Source: an uncultured Porphyromonadaceae bacterium
GTDB lineage: Bacteria; Bacteroidota; Bacteroidia; Bacteroidales; Muribaculaceae
Assembly: GCA_902495075.1 (NCBI GenBank)
Contig: CABUVO010000014.1
Location: forward strand, 36,056 to 100,055
DNA: 64,000 nucleotides
Direction of reading: 5' to 3'
Part shown: positions 54,015-63,569 of the stretch, in pieces
Layout: each line of letters opens with the position of its first letter
Position numbering within the stretch: the stretch's first letter is position 1
Program-made: the position numbers and the translations under genes
The notes under the pieces: generated by a model
What the model was told of the DNA's origin: nothing
Seen by the model: only the letters and a program-made list of their open reading frames with translations
Databases searched by the model: none

Positions 54015-56907
54015 AATCGAAACGGTAGTGCACAGAGAGCATCAGGTAGCGGGGAAGCACAGTGTTGAGGGTCTGCGTGCGTCCGGTGGCATCAATGGAA
54101 TAATCAATACCTTTATATTGATTCAGTATGTCTGTGGCTTCCAGCTTGAAAATCCACTTCCCATTATCTATGACATATCTTAATTCTGCATTCCAATTAA
54201 GATAGGCTCTGTTCATGGAATTCTCAATATATCCGTATCGTTTATGTATATTCAAAAAAGTACTGAAGGCGAATCCTAAGGGCAATCTTACCCAGCAATA
54301 TATAGTTGAATTAATCATTCCGCTGTTAAGCTTAGACATAAGGAGACTTTCCGAATGGGTATTGTTGAGACTCGCTCCGGCATGTAATTCCGCGACAAAC
54401 TTCGGGATGCGGTAACTGAGCATAAAGTTGTCACTCAGGTTATAGGACCTGACAGCCTGTCTTACAGGCTCCTGATCATAACCAATCATGTCCGCATAGT
54501 TGTTTAAGCCTCCGTTAAGATAGTTCCTTACCTGAAATTGTTTGGAGGAGCCGAATTTATACATTATGGAATAACGTAAACTTAAATTATAAATGCCCGA
54601 TACATTATATGTCCTCATAGTGCGTACACCGCTGTTTGAATCATACCTGTAACCCGTCACCAGACTATTTTCATTAATATTAGTATTGAAATTGAATGTA
54701 TTCGTAAGAACATCTCGGTTCCTTATTGAGAATAATGCGTTTATTTGATGAACTGTGGATTTTTTTAGATCGGGATTACCCGTCCAAATATTCATAGGGT
54801 CGGTGGTGTTGAGGATGTCGACCATGCTTATCAGATTAGGGGCATTCTGTTTCAACCTGTAATTGAAGCGGAGATTGAGTCTCTTGTTTTTTGATGTCCA
54901 GTCGAGAAGGCAGTTCTCAATGTTGAAGCGCAGGAAACTGCGGCGCGGATTTGCATCTGTTTCTCCACGGTGATAGAACAGGTCATGACGTTCTGCAAAA
55001 AACTTCGGCTCAAATTGCAGCTCGAGTGTGCCACCCTGCGATTTCTTCTTATAGTTCCATGTTACTTTTAATATATGCTGGTTCTTATACAGCTTGCTCG
55101 TATAGCTGTTTGCAAAATCCGGCACAGGCAATTCATCGGGGGCGAATTCTGCCATTGAATTCTCCGCGATTGCCTCAAGCAAAGTAATGTCGGAATTCTT
55201 GCGGTTCTGCGTGTGGATGTATTCATAGCTGGCATTGAGATTTCCAACGGGGATATTGAAATAATATCTGGCAAGTCCCTGCAGTTTGAAATTATATTGC
55301 GGGCGGTCGCTTTGAAACCTTTTCTGCAACAAAGAAGTAGCCGGAACAGCACCGAAGCAGATGTCTTGCAGAGTGTTCCCGAAAAGCGACTTACGGTCAT
55401 ATCCGGCTGTGAATTTCAGCTCTATGGCATCCGGGCTGTCGGGCATCTTGATTTTCGATTCTCCATAAAGTTGAGCCACATAGCCATGAGAATCCGATTC
55501 ATATGTTTGCAGATTGCGGTTGATAAGGGATGTCTGCAGATCTCTGTAGCTGCCTGAATATATGTCCCTGACAATATCCGGATCTAACCCCTGATGCTCT
55601 TTATCGAAAGAGGCGGAAACGGTCTCGTCGTTGCTTTCGCTTTTATTGTAAGAAAACTGAGGCTTTATATTGAGATTCCAGTTATCCTTCTTGATTTTAA
55701 GATTATGGAACGTGGAGACAGAGAGCGTCCGCAGTCTGAAATTGGTGGCGGAATAATCGTAAGCATCCGCTGACTGAAGAAATTTTATTGCATTTGTCAC
55801 CACATTGTTGTGATTGTCCTTGTGATGAACATCCACATTGCCGTTTACCTCCCATGTGTGGAGCGAGTTGTCCACAAGATAGTCAACGCCTCCGTTGGCT
55901 CGCTTTGTAATGCCTTTTTCATCGTCTGTGATTATTTCCCAAGAGCTTTCTCCCAATCGATTGTTTTGATTTATATTGTTGGCATTTCCGTAGAGCGACA
56001 GACGAGAGTTATTTGTATAATGCATTGCAAACAGTCTGCCAATATACCGAGACTTTGTTCCCCCTCCAACTTCCGCGTTGATCATGTTTCCCGCCATGTG
56101 GTCTTTCTTCAGACGCACATCCATCACGTATTCTTTGGCAACATCCTCTCTGTTGCCTAAAATGTCTGACATATCATCTTTTTTCTCGTACACGGCTACA
56201 TCCTTGACCGCATAAGCTCCTATATTCTCAAGCAACACATTCTGATTACCCTTGAAGAAGTCCTTGCCGTTAAGAAGCAAGGTTTCAACGAACCTGCCGT
56301 TTACATAGATTTTGTCACCTCGTATCTCCACGCCCGGCATCTGTTTCACAAGAGCGTCAAGCATTGACCCTTCCGGCAGGATGAAGGCATCGGCATTATA
56401 GACGATGGTATCACCCTTATGATAGAACATCACCTTGCTTGCCTTTACAGTAAATTCCTCAAGCGTCCTCACTTTTTCACGACTCATGTATATATTGGGC
56501 GCATGAAGTTCTGAATCTCTTTTCTTAAGGTTTTCGATTGGATAAGGTATGTACAGGCTCTCATATCCGGGTTTGCTGACATGGATGAAATATTTACCAT
56601 TGACGCGCGGAATATACACCTCATATCTGGATATGGAATCGTCTTTGATGGTGCCCCTGTCGCGGTCATATTTAAAATCTCGCAAACCACCCCTGCCTGT
56701 AGAAACCAGAGAACTGTCCGCATTAAGGATCTCAACCTTGACTCCAATGATGTGATGGGAAGTAAGTCGGTCATAAACATACCCGGTAAGGGGAATGCTG
56801 TCAACTTTTGATTTTGTATCATTTGCGCCCTCGTATTCTCTCGCATTTACATGAACCGCGCAAGCGAGACAAATGAACATTATGAATAAAGCTACGAATC
56901 TTTTCAT
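53995..56907 (-). CDS. TonB-dependent-receptor-like outer-membrane barrel, paralogue 1
   Basis: A 970-residue exported protein: signal peptide (MKRFVALFIMFICLACAVHVNA), a short carboxypeptidase-regulatory-like domain (PLTGYVYDRLTSHHIIGVKV), a plug-like domain (about 155-265; LPEGSMLDALVKQMPGVEI, YVNGRFVETLLLNGKDFF, NIGAYAVKDVAVYEKK), then a barrel of the OMP_b-brl_3 type ending YLMLSVHYRFDFKPRRK. No obvious TonB box was seen. It is one of three tandem paralogues with the same architecture, in inverted orientation to the efflux operon, which it overlaps by 20 bp. Ligand unknown. Confidence 0.88.
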   Translation of the reverse strand: MKRFVALFIMFICLACAVHVNAREYEGANDTKSKVDSIPLTGYVYDRLTSHHIIGVKVEILNADSSLVSTGRGGLRDFKYDRDRGTIKDDSISRYEVYIPRVNGKYFIHVSKPGYESLYIPYPIENLKKRDSELHAPNIYMSREKVRTLEEFTVKASKVMFYHKGDTIVYNADAFILPEGSMLDALVKQMPGVEIRGDKIYVNGRFVETLLLNGKDFFKGNQNVLLENIGAYAVKDVAVYEKKDDMSDILGNREDVAKEYVMDVRLKKDHMAGNMINAEVGGGTKSRYIGRLFAMHYTNNSRLSLYGNANNINQNNRLGESSWEIITDDEKGITKRANGGVDYLVDNSLHTWEVNGNVDVHHKDNHNNVVTNAIKFLQSADAYDYSATNFRLRTLSVSTFHNLKIKKDNWNLNIKPQFSYNKSESNDETVSASFDKEHQGLDPDIVRDIYSGSYRDLQTSLINRNLQTYESDSHGYVAQLYGESKIKMPDSPDAIELKFTAGYDRKSLFGNTLQDICFGAVPATSLLQKRFQSDRPQYNFKLQGLARYYFNIPVGNLNASYEYIHTQNRKNSDITLLEAIAENSMAEFAPDELPVPDFANSYTSKLYKNQHILKVTWNYKKKSQGGTLELQFEPKFFAERHDLFYHRGETDANPRRSFLRFNIENCLLDWTSKNKRLNLRFNYRLKQNAPNLISMVDILNTTDPMNIWTGNPDLKKSTVHQINALFSIRNRDVLTNTFNFNTNINENSLVTGYRYDSNSGVRTMRTYNVSGIYNLSLRYSIMYKFGSSKQFQVRNYLNGGLNNYADMIGYDQEPVRQAVRSYNLSDNFMLSYRIPKFVAELHAGASLNNTHSESLLMSKLNSGMINSTIYCWVRLPLGFAFSTFLNIHKRYGYIENSMNRAYLNWNAELRYVIDNGKWIFKLEATDILNQYKGIDYSIDATGRTQTLNTVLPRYLMLSVHYRFDFKPRRK

Positions 56908-57043
56908 GACATATTGAAAAACAAAGCCGCGGCTATCGCCGCATTATGGATTAATAAGATAAGATAGTAATTGCAAATTTACATAAATTATGCTATTTAT
57001 GCAAAATGTCGCCAGGGAATCTTTCGAGTTCCCCGCTTCATCA

Positions 57044-57069
57044 AATGAAGTTGATTAAACAACTTCATT
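57044..57069. repeat. Inverted repeat upstream of barrel paralogue 1
   Basis: AATGAAGTTG (57044-57053) and CAACTTCATT (57060-57069) with loop ATTAAA. It lies between the conserved motif at 57072-57102 and the gene start, around the putative promoter, and is not followed by a T-tract on the minus strand. Confidence 0.55.
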
Positions 57070-57071
57070 AG

Positions 57072-57102
57072 TATTACGCGGCAAAGCCTAAAATGTCACA
57101 AA
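57072..57102 (-). promoter_or_regulatory. Conserved upstream motif, copy 1 (barrel paralogue 1)
   Basis: The plus-strand sequence starts TATTACG and ends AAAATGTCACAAA, matching the motif before paralogues 2 and 3 but with a diverged middle. It is 164 bp before the gene start. No good -7 box was found at the spacing used by the other two genes; TTCATTTG at 57042-57049 on the minus strand is a weak candidate. Confidence 0.5.
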
Positions 57103-57185
57103 AATTAAGATAAAACTTGCAACTACAGGCTCTCAGCAACCGCGGGAAGAAAGAGAAAGCTCTGCCCGACAAAGCGGAAGTTAGG

Positions 57186-60083
57186 TTATTTCTTGCGTTT
57201 GGGTTTGAAGTCGAAGCGGTAGTGCACAGAGAGCATCAGGTAGCGGGGAAGCACTGTGTTGAGGGTCTGCGTGCGTCCGTTGGCATTTACCGTGTAGTTG
57301 AGACCTTTGTTCTGGTTCAGGATATCTTTTGCGTCGAGAGATATGCGCCACACGCCTTTGTTGATTTCATAGCCGAGGGTAGCGTTCCATACGCAGTCGG
57401 TGGTGTTCATTGATTCATCAAAATATCCGTAGCGTTTTACCACATTGAATTCCGTGTCTACACTGAAATTGAAAGGCAACGCAACATGACCATACAGTCT
57501 GCCAAACCAGACACCGTTATTGAGGCGTGTTGGCAGAACACCGGCAGAATGAGTGTTGTTTACAGCCACCCCGCCACTAACCGATAAGAGATATTTCTCG
57601 GTGCGATAACCAAGGTCTATATCTTCCTGAAACGTATAATTGCGCACCTTCTGTGGCGTTGGGTCTGCATCATAACCTACCATGTTGGAATAATTTGATA
57701 TTCCACCGCTTATAAAGTTGGATATACGAAAACTGTCGGAAGGTCCGAAGCGATAGAAAATGTTGTGATACAAATCCATATTGTTATTGCCCGAAATATT
57801 GTAGGTCTTCATGGTGCGCACACCGGTCTGGGAATCGTAGCGGTAACCGCTCACAAAATCGTTGTCCTTGAATACGGCATAGAAAGACACATATTGCGAA
57901 AGCTTTTTATTAGGGAAATGGCGGAATGTCAGATTCACGGTATGCGCGGTAGAATTCTTAAGATCCGGATTGCCAACCCATATGTTAAGGGGGTCAGTGG
58001 TGTTGCGCACATCAACCAGATTAACAAGATTCACTGAAGTCTGATCAATGGTATAAGAAGCCCGCAGGAACCATTCCTTCGCATCCCATACAAATTTGCA
58101 ATCCTCAAGCTTGAACCGGAGATACGATCTGTCGGGCGTGGCAAACGTCTCGCCCCGATGATAGAACAGATGCTGGTCTTCAAAAAAGAACTGGGGCTGC
58201 AACGCCAACTCAAGCTTGCCGCGCTCATACTGCTTCTTATATGCCCATTTTATCTTGATGCGGTGCTCATTCTTGTAAAGCTTGCTTGTGTAGCTGTTGG
58301 CGAAATCGGGCACCGGAATCATCCCCGGTGTGAATTCAGCCATCGAGTTTTCCGCAAACGCCTCAAGAGCGGTAATATCCGAATTTTTGCGGGTCTGCGT
58401 ATGGGCGAACTCATAGCTTGCCTGCAGATTACCTATCGGCACACGGAAATAGTATCGCGCCAGAGCCTGAATGTTGAAACTGTAATGCGGACGCTCTGTT
58501 GTGAACTGATGCTGCAACTGAGAAGATGTCGGAATCTCTCCGAAACAGATGTCCTGCAATTCGTCGCTGAAGAGACTGCTGCGTGAATACTTGCTCTGCA
58601 ACTTGAAGACCATGGCATCGGAACTGCCCGGAATCTTCACCCTTGTCTCGCCATTGAACTGTGCGTCATATCCGTGACTGTTCGATTCAAGATTCTTCAG
58701 GTTGCGGTTGATCAGAGCCTTGCGCAACTCGCTATCATTGAGAGTATATATGGATCTAACCATCTCCTTGTCAATGCCCTGCATTTCTTCGGAGAAAGTA
58801 GCGGCAACAGTCTCGTCGTTGTCACGCTTTTTATTGTAAGAGAACTGAGGTTTCAAAGTCATGTTCCACGAATCCTTTTTAAGTTTGAAATCATGGAAAG
58901 TTGACAGAGAGAAATCGCGCGCCCTCATGTCGCGGTTCGAGAAATCATAGTTGTCGGCAGTCTGAAGAAAATTCACGGCATTGGTAATGACCATGTTGCG
59001 GTTATCGTTATACGAAGCATCCACATTTCCCGACGCTTCCCACGTGTGGAGGGCATTGTCGGCGAGATAATCTATACCTCCGTTGATTTTGCGGGTGATT
59101 CCTTCGCCATCACCGTCATAGAGCTCAAACTCCTCCTGCGTGAGTCTGTTTTTCTTATTGATATTGTTGGCATTGCCATATAGACTAACGCGCGTATTGT
59201 TGGTATAAGACATAGCAAAAAGACGACCGAGATAACGGGATTTGGTACCCCCTCCGGCTTCGGCATTAATCATGAAGCCGGTCATGTAATCTTTCTTCAG
59301 CCGCACATCCATCACGTAATCCCTGTCAACGTCCGCCCGGTCACCTAAAATGGCATCCATGTCATCCTTTTTTTCATACACAGCCACATCCTTCACCGCA
59401 TACGCTCCTATATTCTCAAGCATAACGTTCTGATCTCCTTTGAAGAAATCCTTGCCGTTGAGGAGCAGTGTTTCCACAAACCTGCCGTTGACATAGATCT
59501 TGCCTCCATCCTTAATTTCCACACCCGGCATCTGCACGATCAGCGCATCAAGCATCGAACCCTCCGGAAGCATGAACGCATCGGCGTTATATACGATAGT
59601 GTCCCCTTTGTTATAGAACATCACCTTACTCGCCTTGACCGTGAAATCCTCCAGAGTTGTTACTTTCTGACGACTGAGATATATTTTCGGCACCTCCTTC
59701 TCCATATCGCGCTTGTTGAACGCAAGGGCATACGACAGATAATGAGGTTCATACCCATCCTTTGTGACTTTTATAAGATAATTCCCAGCCACGCGCGGCA
59801 CGTTGATGGAATACTGGGAAGTAGAATCCTTCTTCAATGTGTTTGCACGCTCGTTGTAGTCATAATACGTGTGTCCCCCCTCCACAGAAGAAATCACGCT
59901 GCTGTCGGGGCGGAGCACCTCAACTTTCGTGCCTATCACATGGCGTGTAGTAAGTCTATCGTATATTTTACCTGTCAGAGCTATGCTGTCGACTTTAGCT
60001 GCGCCGGCAGCGGACGCATCGGCAACAACGAGACCCAATATAGCGGCGAGCAACGCCCCGAAGAAAGAAAAACCCTTGTTCAT
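57186..60083 (-). CDS. TonB-dependent-receptor-like outer-membrane barrel, paralogue 2
   Basis: A 965-residue paralogue with signal peptide (ending VVADASA), the same N-terminal regulatory-like domain (ALTGKIYDRLTTRHVIGTKV), plug (LPEGSMLDALIVQMPGVEI, YVNGRFVETLLLNGKDFFKG) and barrel, ending YLMLSVHYRFDFKPKRKK. In the plug region it has INAEAGGGTKSRYLGRLFAM and YGNANNINKKNRLTQEEFEL. It is 278 bp downstream of the first-paralogue start on the minus strand, with its own promoter-like sequence. Function as for paralogue 1; the differences are concentrated in the barrel loops. Confidence 0.88.
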   Translation of the reverse strand: MNKGFSFFGALLAAILGLVVADASAAGAAKVDSIALTGKIYDRLTTRHVIGTKVEVLRPDSSVISSVEGGHTYYDYNERANTLKKDSTSQYSINVPRVAGNYLIKVTKDGYEPHYLSYALAFNKRDMEKEVPKIYLSRQKVTTLEDFTVKASKVMFYNKGDTIVYNADAFMLPEGSMLDALIVQMPGVEIKDGGKIYVNGRFVETLLLNGKDFFKGDQNVMLENIGAYAVKDVAVYEKKDDMDAILGDRADVDRDYVMDVRLKKDYMTGFMINAEAGGGTKSRYLGRLFAMSYTNNTRVSLYGNANNINKKNRLTQEEFELYDGDGEGITRKINGGIDYLADNALHTWEASGNVDASYNDNRNMVITNAVNFLQTADNYDFSNRDMRARDFSLSTFHDFKLKKDSWNMTLKPQFSYNKKRDNDETVAATFSEEMQGIDKEMVRSIYTLNDSELRKALINRNLKNLESNSHGYDAQFNGETRVKIPGSSDAMVFKLQSKYSRSSLFSDELQDICFGEIPTSSQLQHQFTTERPHYSFNIQALARYYFRVPIGNLQASYEFAHTQTRKNSDITALEAFAENSMAEFTPGMIPVPDFANSYTSKLYKNEHRIKIKWAYKKQYERGKLELALQPQFFFEDQHLFYHRGETFATPDRSYLRFKLEDCKFVWDAKEWFLRASYTIDQTSVNLVNLVDVRNTTDPLNIWVGNPDLKNSTAHTVNLTFRHFPNKKLSQYVSFYAVFKDNDFVSGYRYDSQTGVRTMKTYNISGNNNMDLYHNIFYRFGPSDSFRISNFISGGISNYSNMVGYDADPTPQKVRNYTFQEDIDLGYRTEKYLLSVSGGVAVNNTHSAGVLPTRLNNGVWFGRLYGHVALPFNFSVDTEFNVVKRYGYFDESMNTTDCVWNATLGYEINKGVWRISLDAKDILNQNKGLNYTVNANGRTQTLNTVLPRYLMLSVHYRFDFKPKRKK

Positions 60084-60106
60084 GATGTCCTTAGATATTC
60101 AACGAC

Positions 60107-60114
60107 AAAATTAG
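60107..60114 (-). promoter_or_regulatory. Putative -7 box of barrel paralogue 2
   Basis: On the minus strand the sequence reads TAATTTTG, 23 bp before the ATG at 60083. The conserved motif begins 25 bp upstream of it, about where a -33 element and activator would sit. Confidence 0.6.
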
Positions 60115-60118
60115 TTTA

Positions 60119-60170
60119 AAAATTCCCGTCACCCAAATATATTACGCAGAAATACCGAAAATGTTACAAA
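60119..60170 (-). promoter_or_regulatory. Conserved upstream motif, copy 2
   Basis: Plus-strand AAAATTCCCGTC (60119-60130), then TATTACG (60140-60146), then GAAATACCGAAAATGTTACA (60149-60168). The same order and spacing occur at 63570-63623. It may be an activator or sigma-factor recognition region for the barrel genes. Confidence 0.6.
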
Positions 60171-60296
60171 ACTTTTTAATTGGCATGATTCTAATGCCTG
60201 CTTCGCGCAATACATCTACAAAATTAAAACGCGAAGGCGCGAAGAATAAGAGCTTTTAATTAATGTTCAATGTGAAATATTGAATGTATAATTGAA

Positions 60297-60489
60297 AGGC
60301 ACGGAGGCATCTTGCGATGCTGACAGAGGCACGGAGTTTGAGCCACATCTTTCATCAGACTATTGCGAATTAATCATTTCACATTTCCGAATCAATCTCT
60401 GTGACTCCATCAGGTCGTTTACGACCCTCTGTGCCTGAAAATTTCAGCATGATTTTTCATCTAAACCTCTGTACCTCTGTGCCTCTGTG
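60297..60489. repeat. CTCTGTGCC-rich element with two hairpins
   Basis: The left part has AGGCACGGAGG (60297-60307), a hairpin GCATC-TTGC-GATGC (60307-60320) and GACAGAGGCACGGAG (60322-60336). The right part has the reverse-complement class: TCTCTGTGACTCC (60397-60409), hairpin GGTCGT-TT-ACGACC (60413-60426), CCTCTGTGCCT (60426-60436) and CCTCTGTACCTCTGTGCC (60466-60483). It is an inverted, hairpin-carrying element. No protein is encoded. Confidence 0.7.
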
Positions 60490-60605
60490 TTATTATTTTC
60501 GTGGCATTTATCTAACTTAGGATTCATAATGCAGGATATATAGTCGAATGGTTCGGTGACTTGGCAGGAGCGAAATGATCTTCAATAATTCGAATTAATC
60601 TAAGG

Positions 60606-63536
60606 TCAGTTTTTGCGTTTGGGTTTGAAGTCGAAGCGGTAGTGCACTGAGAGCATCAGGTAGCGGGGAAGCACGGTCGAGAGGGTCTGCGTGCGTCCGG
60701 TCGCGCTCACTCTGTAACTGATACCTTTGTTCTGATTGAGTATATCCTTGGCATCAAGAGTGATGCGCCATACACCTTTCGCAATACTGTAGCCGAGCTG
60801 TGCATCCCATATACAATCGACCGTATTCATCGAATCCTCCACATAACCAAACCGTTTCATCATCCTGAATTTTGTGCCTATGCTGAAATTAAACGGAAGC
60901 TTCGCATCCAGTTCTGCTCCCAATCCCCAGAGACCGCTATTGTTTTTGGTAATCATCGGACCGTCTGATTTCGATTTATCCCAGTTAACGCCACCTGCCA
61001 ACATGGCAGACAATTTCTCCGTACGGTAACCCGTCCGGAACTCCTCGTATATACCCTTGGAACTTACTTTCTGTTTCACCGGCTCGGCATCATACCCGAT
61101 CATATTTGCATAGTTTTGATATCCTCCCTGAATCGAATTGTCAACATAAAAGGCATCCATCGGACCAAACCGATAATAAACAGAATATTGCAGTGAGCCG
61201 GAATTATTGCCTGAAACATTGTAGGTCCGCGTGGTTCTGACACCGGTAGAGGAATCGTAGCGATATCCCGTCACAAAATCATTGGCTGTCCATTCTAAAT
61301 TAAGATAAACGCTATGCGTGAATCTTTTAGAAATATCGTGGTAATAATGTCCTCCCAGCGAATGACGGGTTGAATTCTTAAGGTCGGAATTTCCAAGTCT
61401 GATGTTCAGAGGATCAGTAGTATCCCGAATGTCTATCATGTTGAGAAGGTTCGGGGCTGTCTGCTGCATTCTATAGGAAACACTTATATCCCATTTGCTT
61501 TTGTTATCCTTAAGTAGGAAACGAGCCCTCTCAATGTTGAATCTCGCGAATGAACGATGCGGATCGGCATTTGTTTCCCCCCGGTGATAGAAAAGGTCAT
61601 GACGCTCAAGGAAGAACTTGGGTTCAATGGTTATGTTCCAGTTTACATTGCTGTATTTCTTCTTATAATACCATGTCAGCTTCAATATATGCTGGTTCTT
61701 ATAGAACTTGCTGCTATAGCTGTTGGCAAGGTCGGGCACGGGCAATTCCCCGGGCACAAACTCCGCCATCGAATTCTCCGCCATCGCCTCAAGAAGAGAC
61801 ATATCCGAATTCTTGCGGTTCTGCGTGTGAACAAACTCATAGCTTGCATTCAGGCTGCCGAAGGGGATATTGAAATAATAACGCGCCAGTCCCTGAAGCT
61901 TCAGATTATATTGAGGACGGTTGCTCTGATAGCGGTTCTGGAGCAGTGAAGATGCGGGCGTGAACCCGAAACATATATCCTGCAGCGTATTGCCAAACAT
62001 GCTTTTCCTGTCATATTTTGCCGTGAAGTTAAGTTCCACGGCATCGGGGCTGTTGGGTATCTTTATCTTCGACGAACCCTGCAACTGAGCATCGTAACCG
62101 TGACCGTCAGCCTCGTAGATCTTCAGATTGCGGTTGATCAGTGCCGTCTGCAGATCTCTGTAATTGCCGGAATATATAGCCTTTATTATGCTTTCATTGA
62201 GATTCTGGATCTCACGGTTGAAAGTTGCAGCCACAGTCTCGTCGTTGTTGCGGTTCTTATTGTAGGAGAACTGGGGCTTAAGCTCCAGATTCCAACGCTC
62301 TTTCTTTATCTTGAAATTATGGAAAGTGGAAACAGAAAAATCACGGGCACGCGCATTAACTCCCGAGAAATCGAAGTTGTCGGCAGTCTGGAGATAATTG
62401 ATTGCATTGGTCACAGTGTTGGTGCGGCGATCGGTATAATTCGCATCGACATTACCGGCAACCTCCCATGTGTGAAGCGCATTGTCGGCAAAATAATCAA
62501 TACCGCCATTTATTTTGCGCAGAATTCCCTTACCCATGTGAGTATAGTATTCGCGTTCCGACTGAGTCAGCTTATTCTCCTGATTGATGTTGTTTGCATT
62601 GCCATAGAGAGATACCCGACTATTGCTGGTATAATGCATGCCGAACAGTCTGCCGATGTATCGCGATTTTGTTCCTCCTCCGGCTTCGGCATTTATCATG
62701 TTTCCAGCCATATGGTCTTTTTTGAGACGGACATCCATCACATATTCCTTCTCCACATCACCTCTTTCGCCAAGAATGGCAGCCATGTCTTCTTTCTTCT
62801 CATATACAGCCACATCCTTCACCGCATAGGCTCCGATATTCTCAAGCATGACGTTCTGGTTCCCTTTGAAGAAATCCTTGCCGTTAAGAAGTAGTGATTC
62901 GACAAACCTTCCGTTAACATAGATCTTTCCGCCATCCTTTATCTCTACTCCCGGCATCTGCGCGATGAGCGCGTCAAGCATCGAACCCTCCGGAAGCATG
63001 AACGCATCGGCATTGTAGACGATGGTGTCGCCCTTGTGATAGAACATCACCTTACTTGCCTTCACGGTAAACTCTTCCAGATTTTTGACTTTTATCCTGC
63101 TGAGATATATCTTCGGCGCAGTGCGTTCATCCTCTCTTTTCTTGAGACCGTTCAGGGCATAGGGCACATATTTGGTTTCATATCCGTCCTTACTGACACG
63201 GATTATATAATTACCCTCTATCTTCGGAAGTGTTACAGTATATTTTGAAGTTGAATCCTCTACCAGCCCCATTCTATCTCGCCAGTATAATCCTTTCCAT
63301 CCTCCTTTCGCACTTGAAATCAGGGAACTGTCGGGTCGCAATATCTCGATTTTTGTCTCAGGCACATGACGCGTAGTCATACGGTCGTACACCTCTCCTT
63401 TCAGCTCTATGCTGTCGACTTTCTCCTTCTTCGCTTTCTTTGGAGCGTCGGTCTGAGCCGAAACCATACGGCTGCCATCTAATCCTAACGCAGCAACAAG
63501 GAATAACACACAAAGCAAAGGAATACACTTTTTCAT
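60606..63536 (-). CDS. TonB-dependent-receptor-like outer-membrane barrel, paralogue 3
   Basis: A 976-residue paralogue: signal peptide (ending GSRMVSA), regulatory-like domain (ELKGEVYDRMTTRHVPETKI), plug (LPEGSMLDALIAQMPGVEI, YVNGRFVESLLLNGKDFFKG, NIGAYAVKDVAVYEKK), then barrel ending YLMLSVHYRFDFKPKRKN. It is first in the tandem set in transcription order. In many stretches its DNA is nearly identical to paralogue 2, notably at the 3' end, suggesting recent duplication or gene conversion. Ligand unknown. Confidence 0.88.
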   Translation of the reverse strand: MKKCIPLLCVLFLVAALGLDGSRMVSAQTDAPKKAKKEKVDSIELKGEVYDRMTTRHVPETKIEILRPDSSLISSAKGGWKGLYWRDRMGLVEDSTSKYTVTLPKIEGNYIIRVSKDGYETKYVPYALNGLKKREDERTAPKIYLSRIKVKNLEEFTVKASKVMFYHKGDTIVYNADAFMLPEGSMLDALIAQMPGVEIKDGGKIYVNGRFVESLLLNGKDFFKGNQNVMLENIGAYAVKDVAVYEKKEDMAAILGERGDVEKEYVMDVRLKKDHMAGNMINAEAGGGTKSRYIGRLFGMHYTSNSRVSLYGNANNINQENKLTQSEREYYTHMGKGILRKINGGIDYFADNALHTWEVAGNVDANYTDRRTNTVTNAINYLQTADNFDFSGVNARARDFSVSTFHNFKIKKERWNLELKPQFSYNKNRNNDETVAATFNREIQNLNESIIKAIYSGNYRDLQTALINRNLKIYEADGHGYDAQLQGSSKIKIPNSPDAVELNFTAKYDRKSMFGNTLQDICFGFTPASSLLQNRYQSNRPQYNLKLQGLARYYFNIPFGSLNASYEFVHTQNRKNSDMSLLEAMAENSMAEFVPGELPVPDLANSYSSKFYKNQHILKLTWYYKKKYSNVNWNITIEPKFFLERHDLFYHRGETNADPHRSFARFNIERARFLLKDNKSKWDISVSYRMQQTAPNLLNMIDIRDTTDPLNIRLGNSDLKNSTRHSLGGHYYHDISKRFTHSVYLNLEWTANDFVTGYRYDSSTGVRTTRTYNVSGNNSGSLQYSVYYRFGPMDAFYVDNSIQGGYQNYANMIGYDAEPVKQKVSSKGIYEEFRTGYRTEKLSAMLAGGVNWDKSKSDGPMITKNNSGLWGLGAELDAKLPFNFSIGTKFRMMKRFGYVEDSMNTVDCIWDAQLGYSIAKGVWRITLDAKDILNQNKGISYRVSATGRTQTLSTVLPRYLMLSVHYRFDFKPKRKN

Positions 63537-63558
63537 GATGTAGAGATAATTAATTTCG

Positions 63559-63566
63559 TAAAGTTA
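63559..63566 (-). promoter_or_regulatory. Candidate -7 box of barrel paralogue 3
   Basis: On the minus strand the sequence reads TAACTTTA, one mismatch from TAnnTTTG, at the same position relative to the conserved motif as the box before paralogue 2. Confidence 0.4.
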
Positions 63567-63569
63567 ATC

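Larger units (their letters stand above)
60084..60605. other. 522-bp intergenic region with repeat element and no gene
   Basis: No plausible coding sequence. The right part of the gap (60257-60296, 60370-60390) carries heptamer-type TTAATGT/TGAAATA and TTCACA units. Between and after them is a GC-richer element (60297-60489) with two hairpins and copies of CTCTGTGCC. The left end holds the promoter and motif of paralogue 2. Confidence 0.75.

Noticed and set aside
56908..57185. Small gene between barrel paralogues 1 and 2
   Set aside because: The only open frame found is antisense to the end of paralogue 2 and has no coding character.
62100..62894. 264-residue open frame on the plus strand opposite barrel paralogue 3
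   Set aside because: It lies wholly antisense to a well-supported barrel gene and has no recognisable protein pattern; long antisense frames are common opposite such genes.
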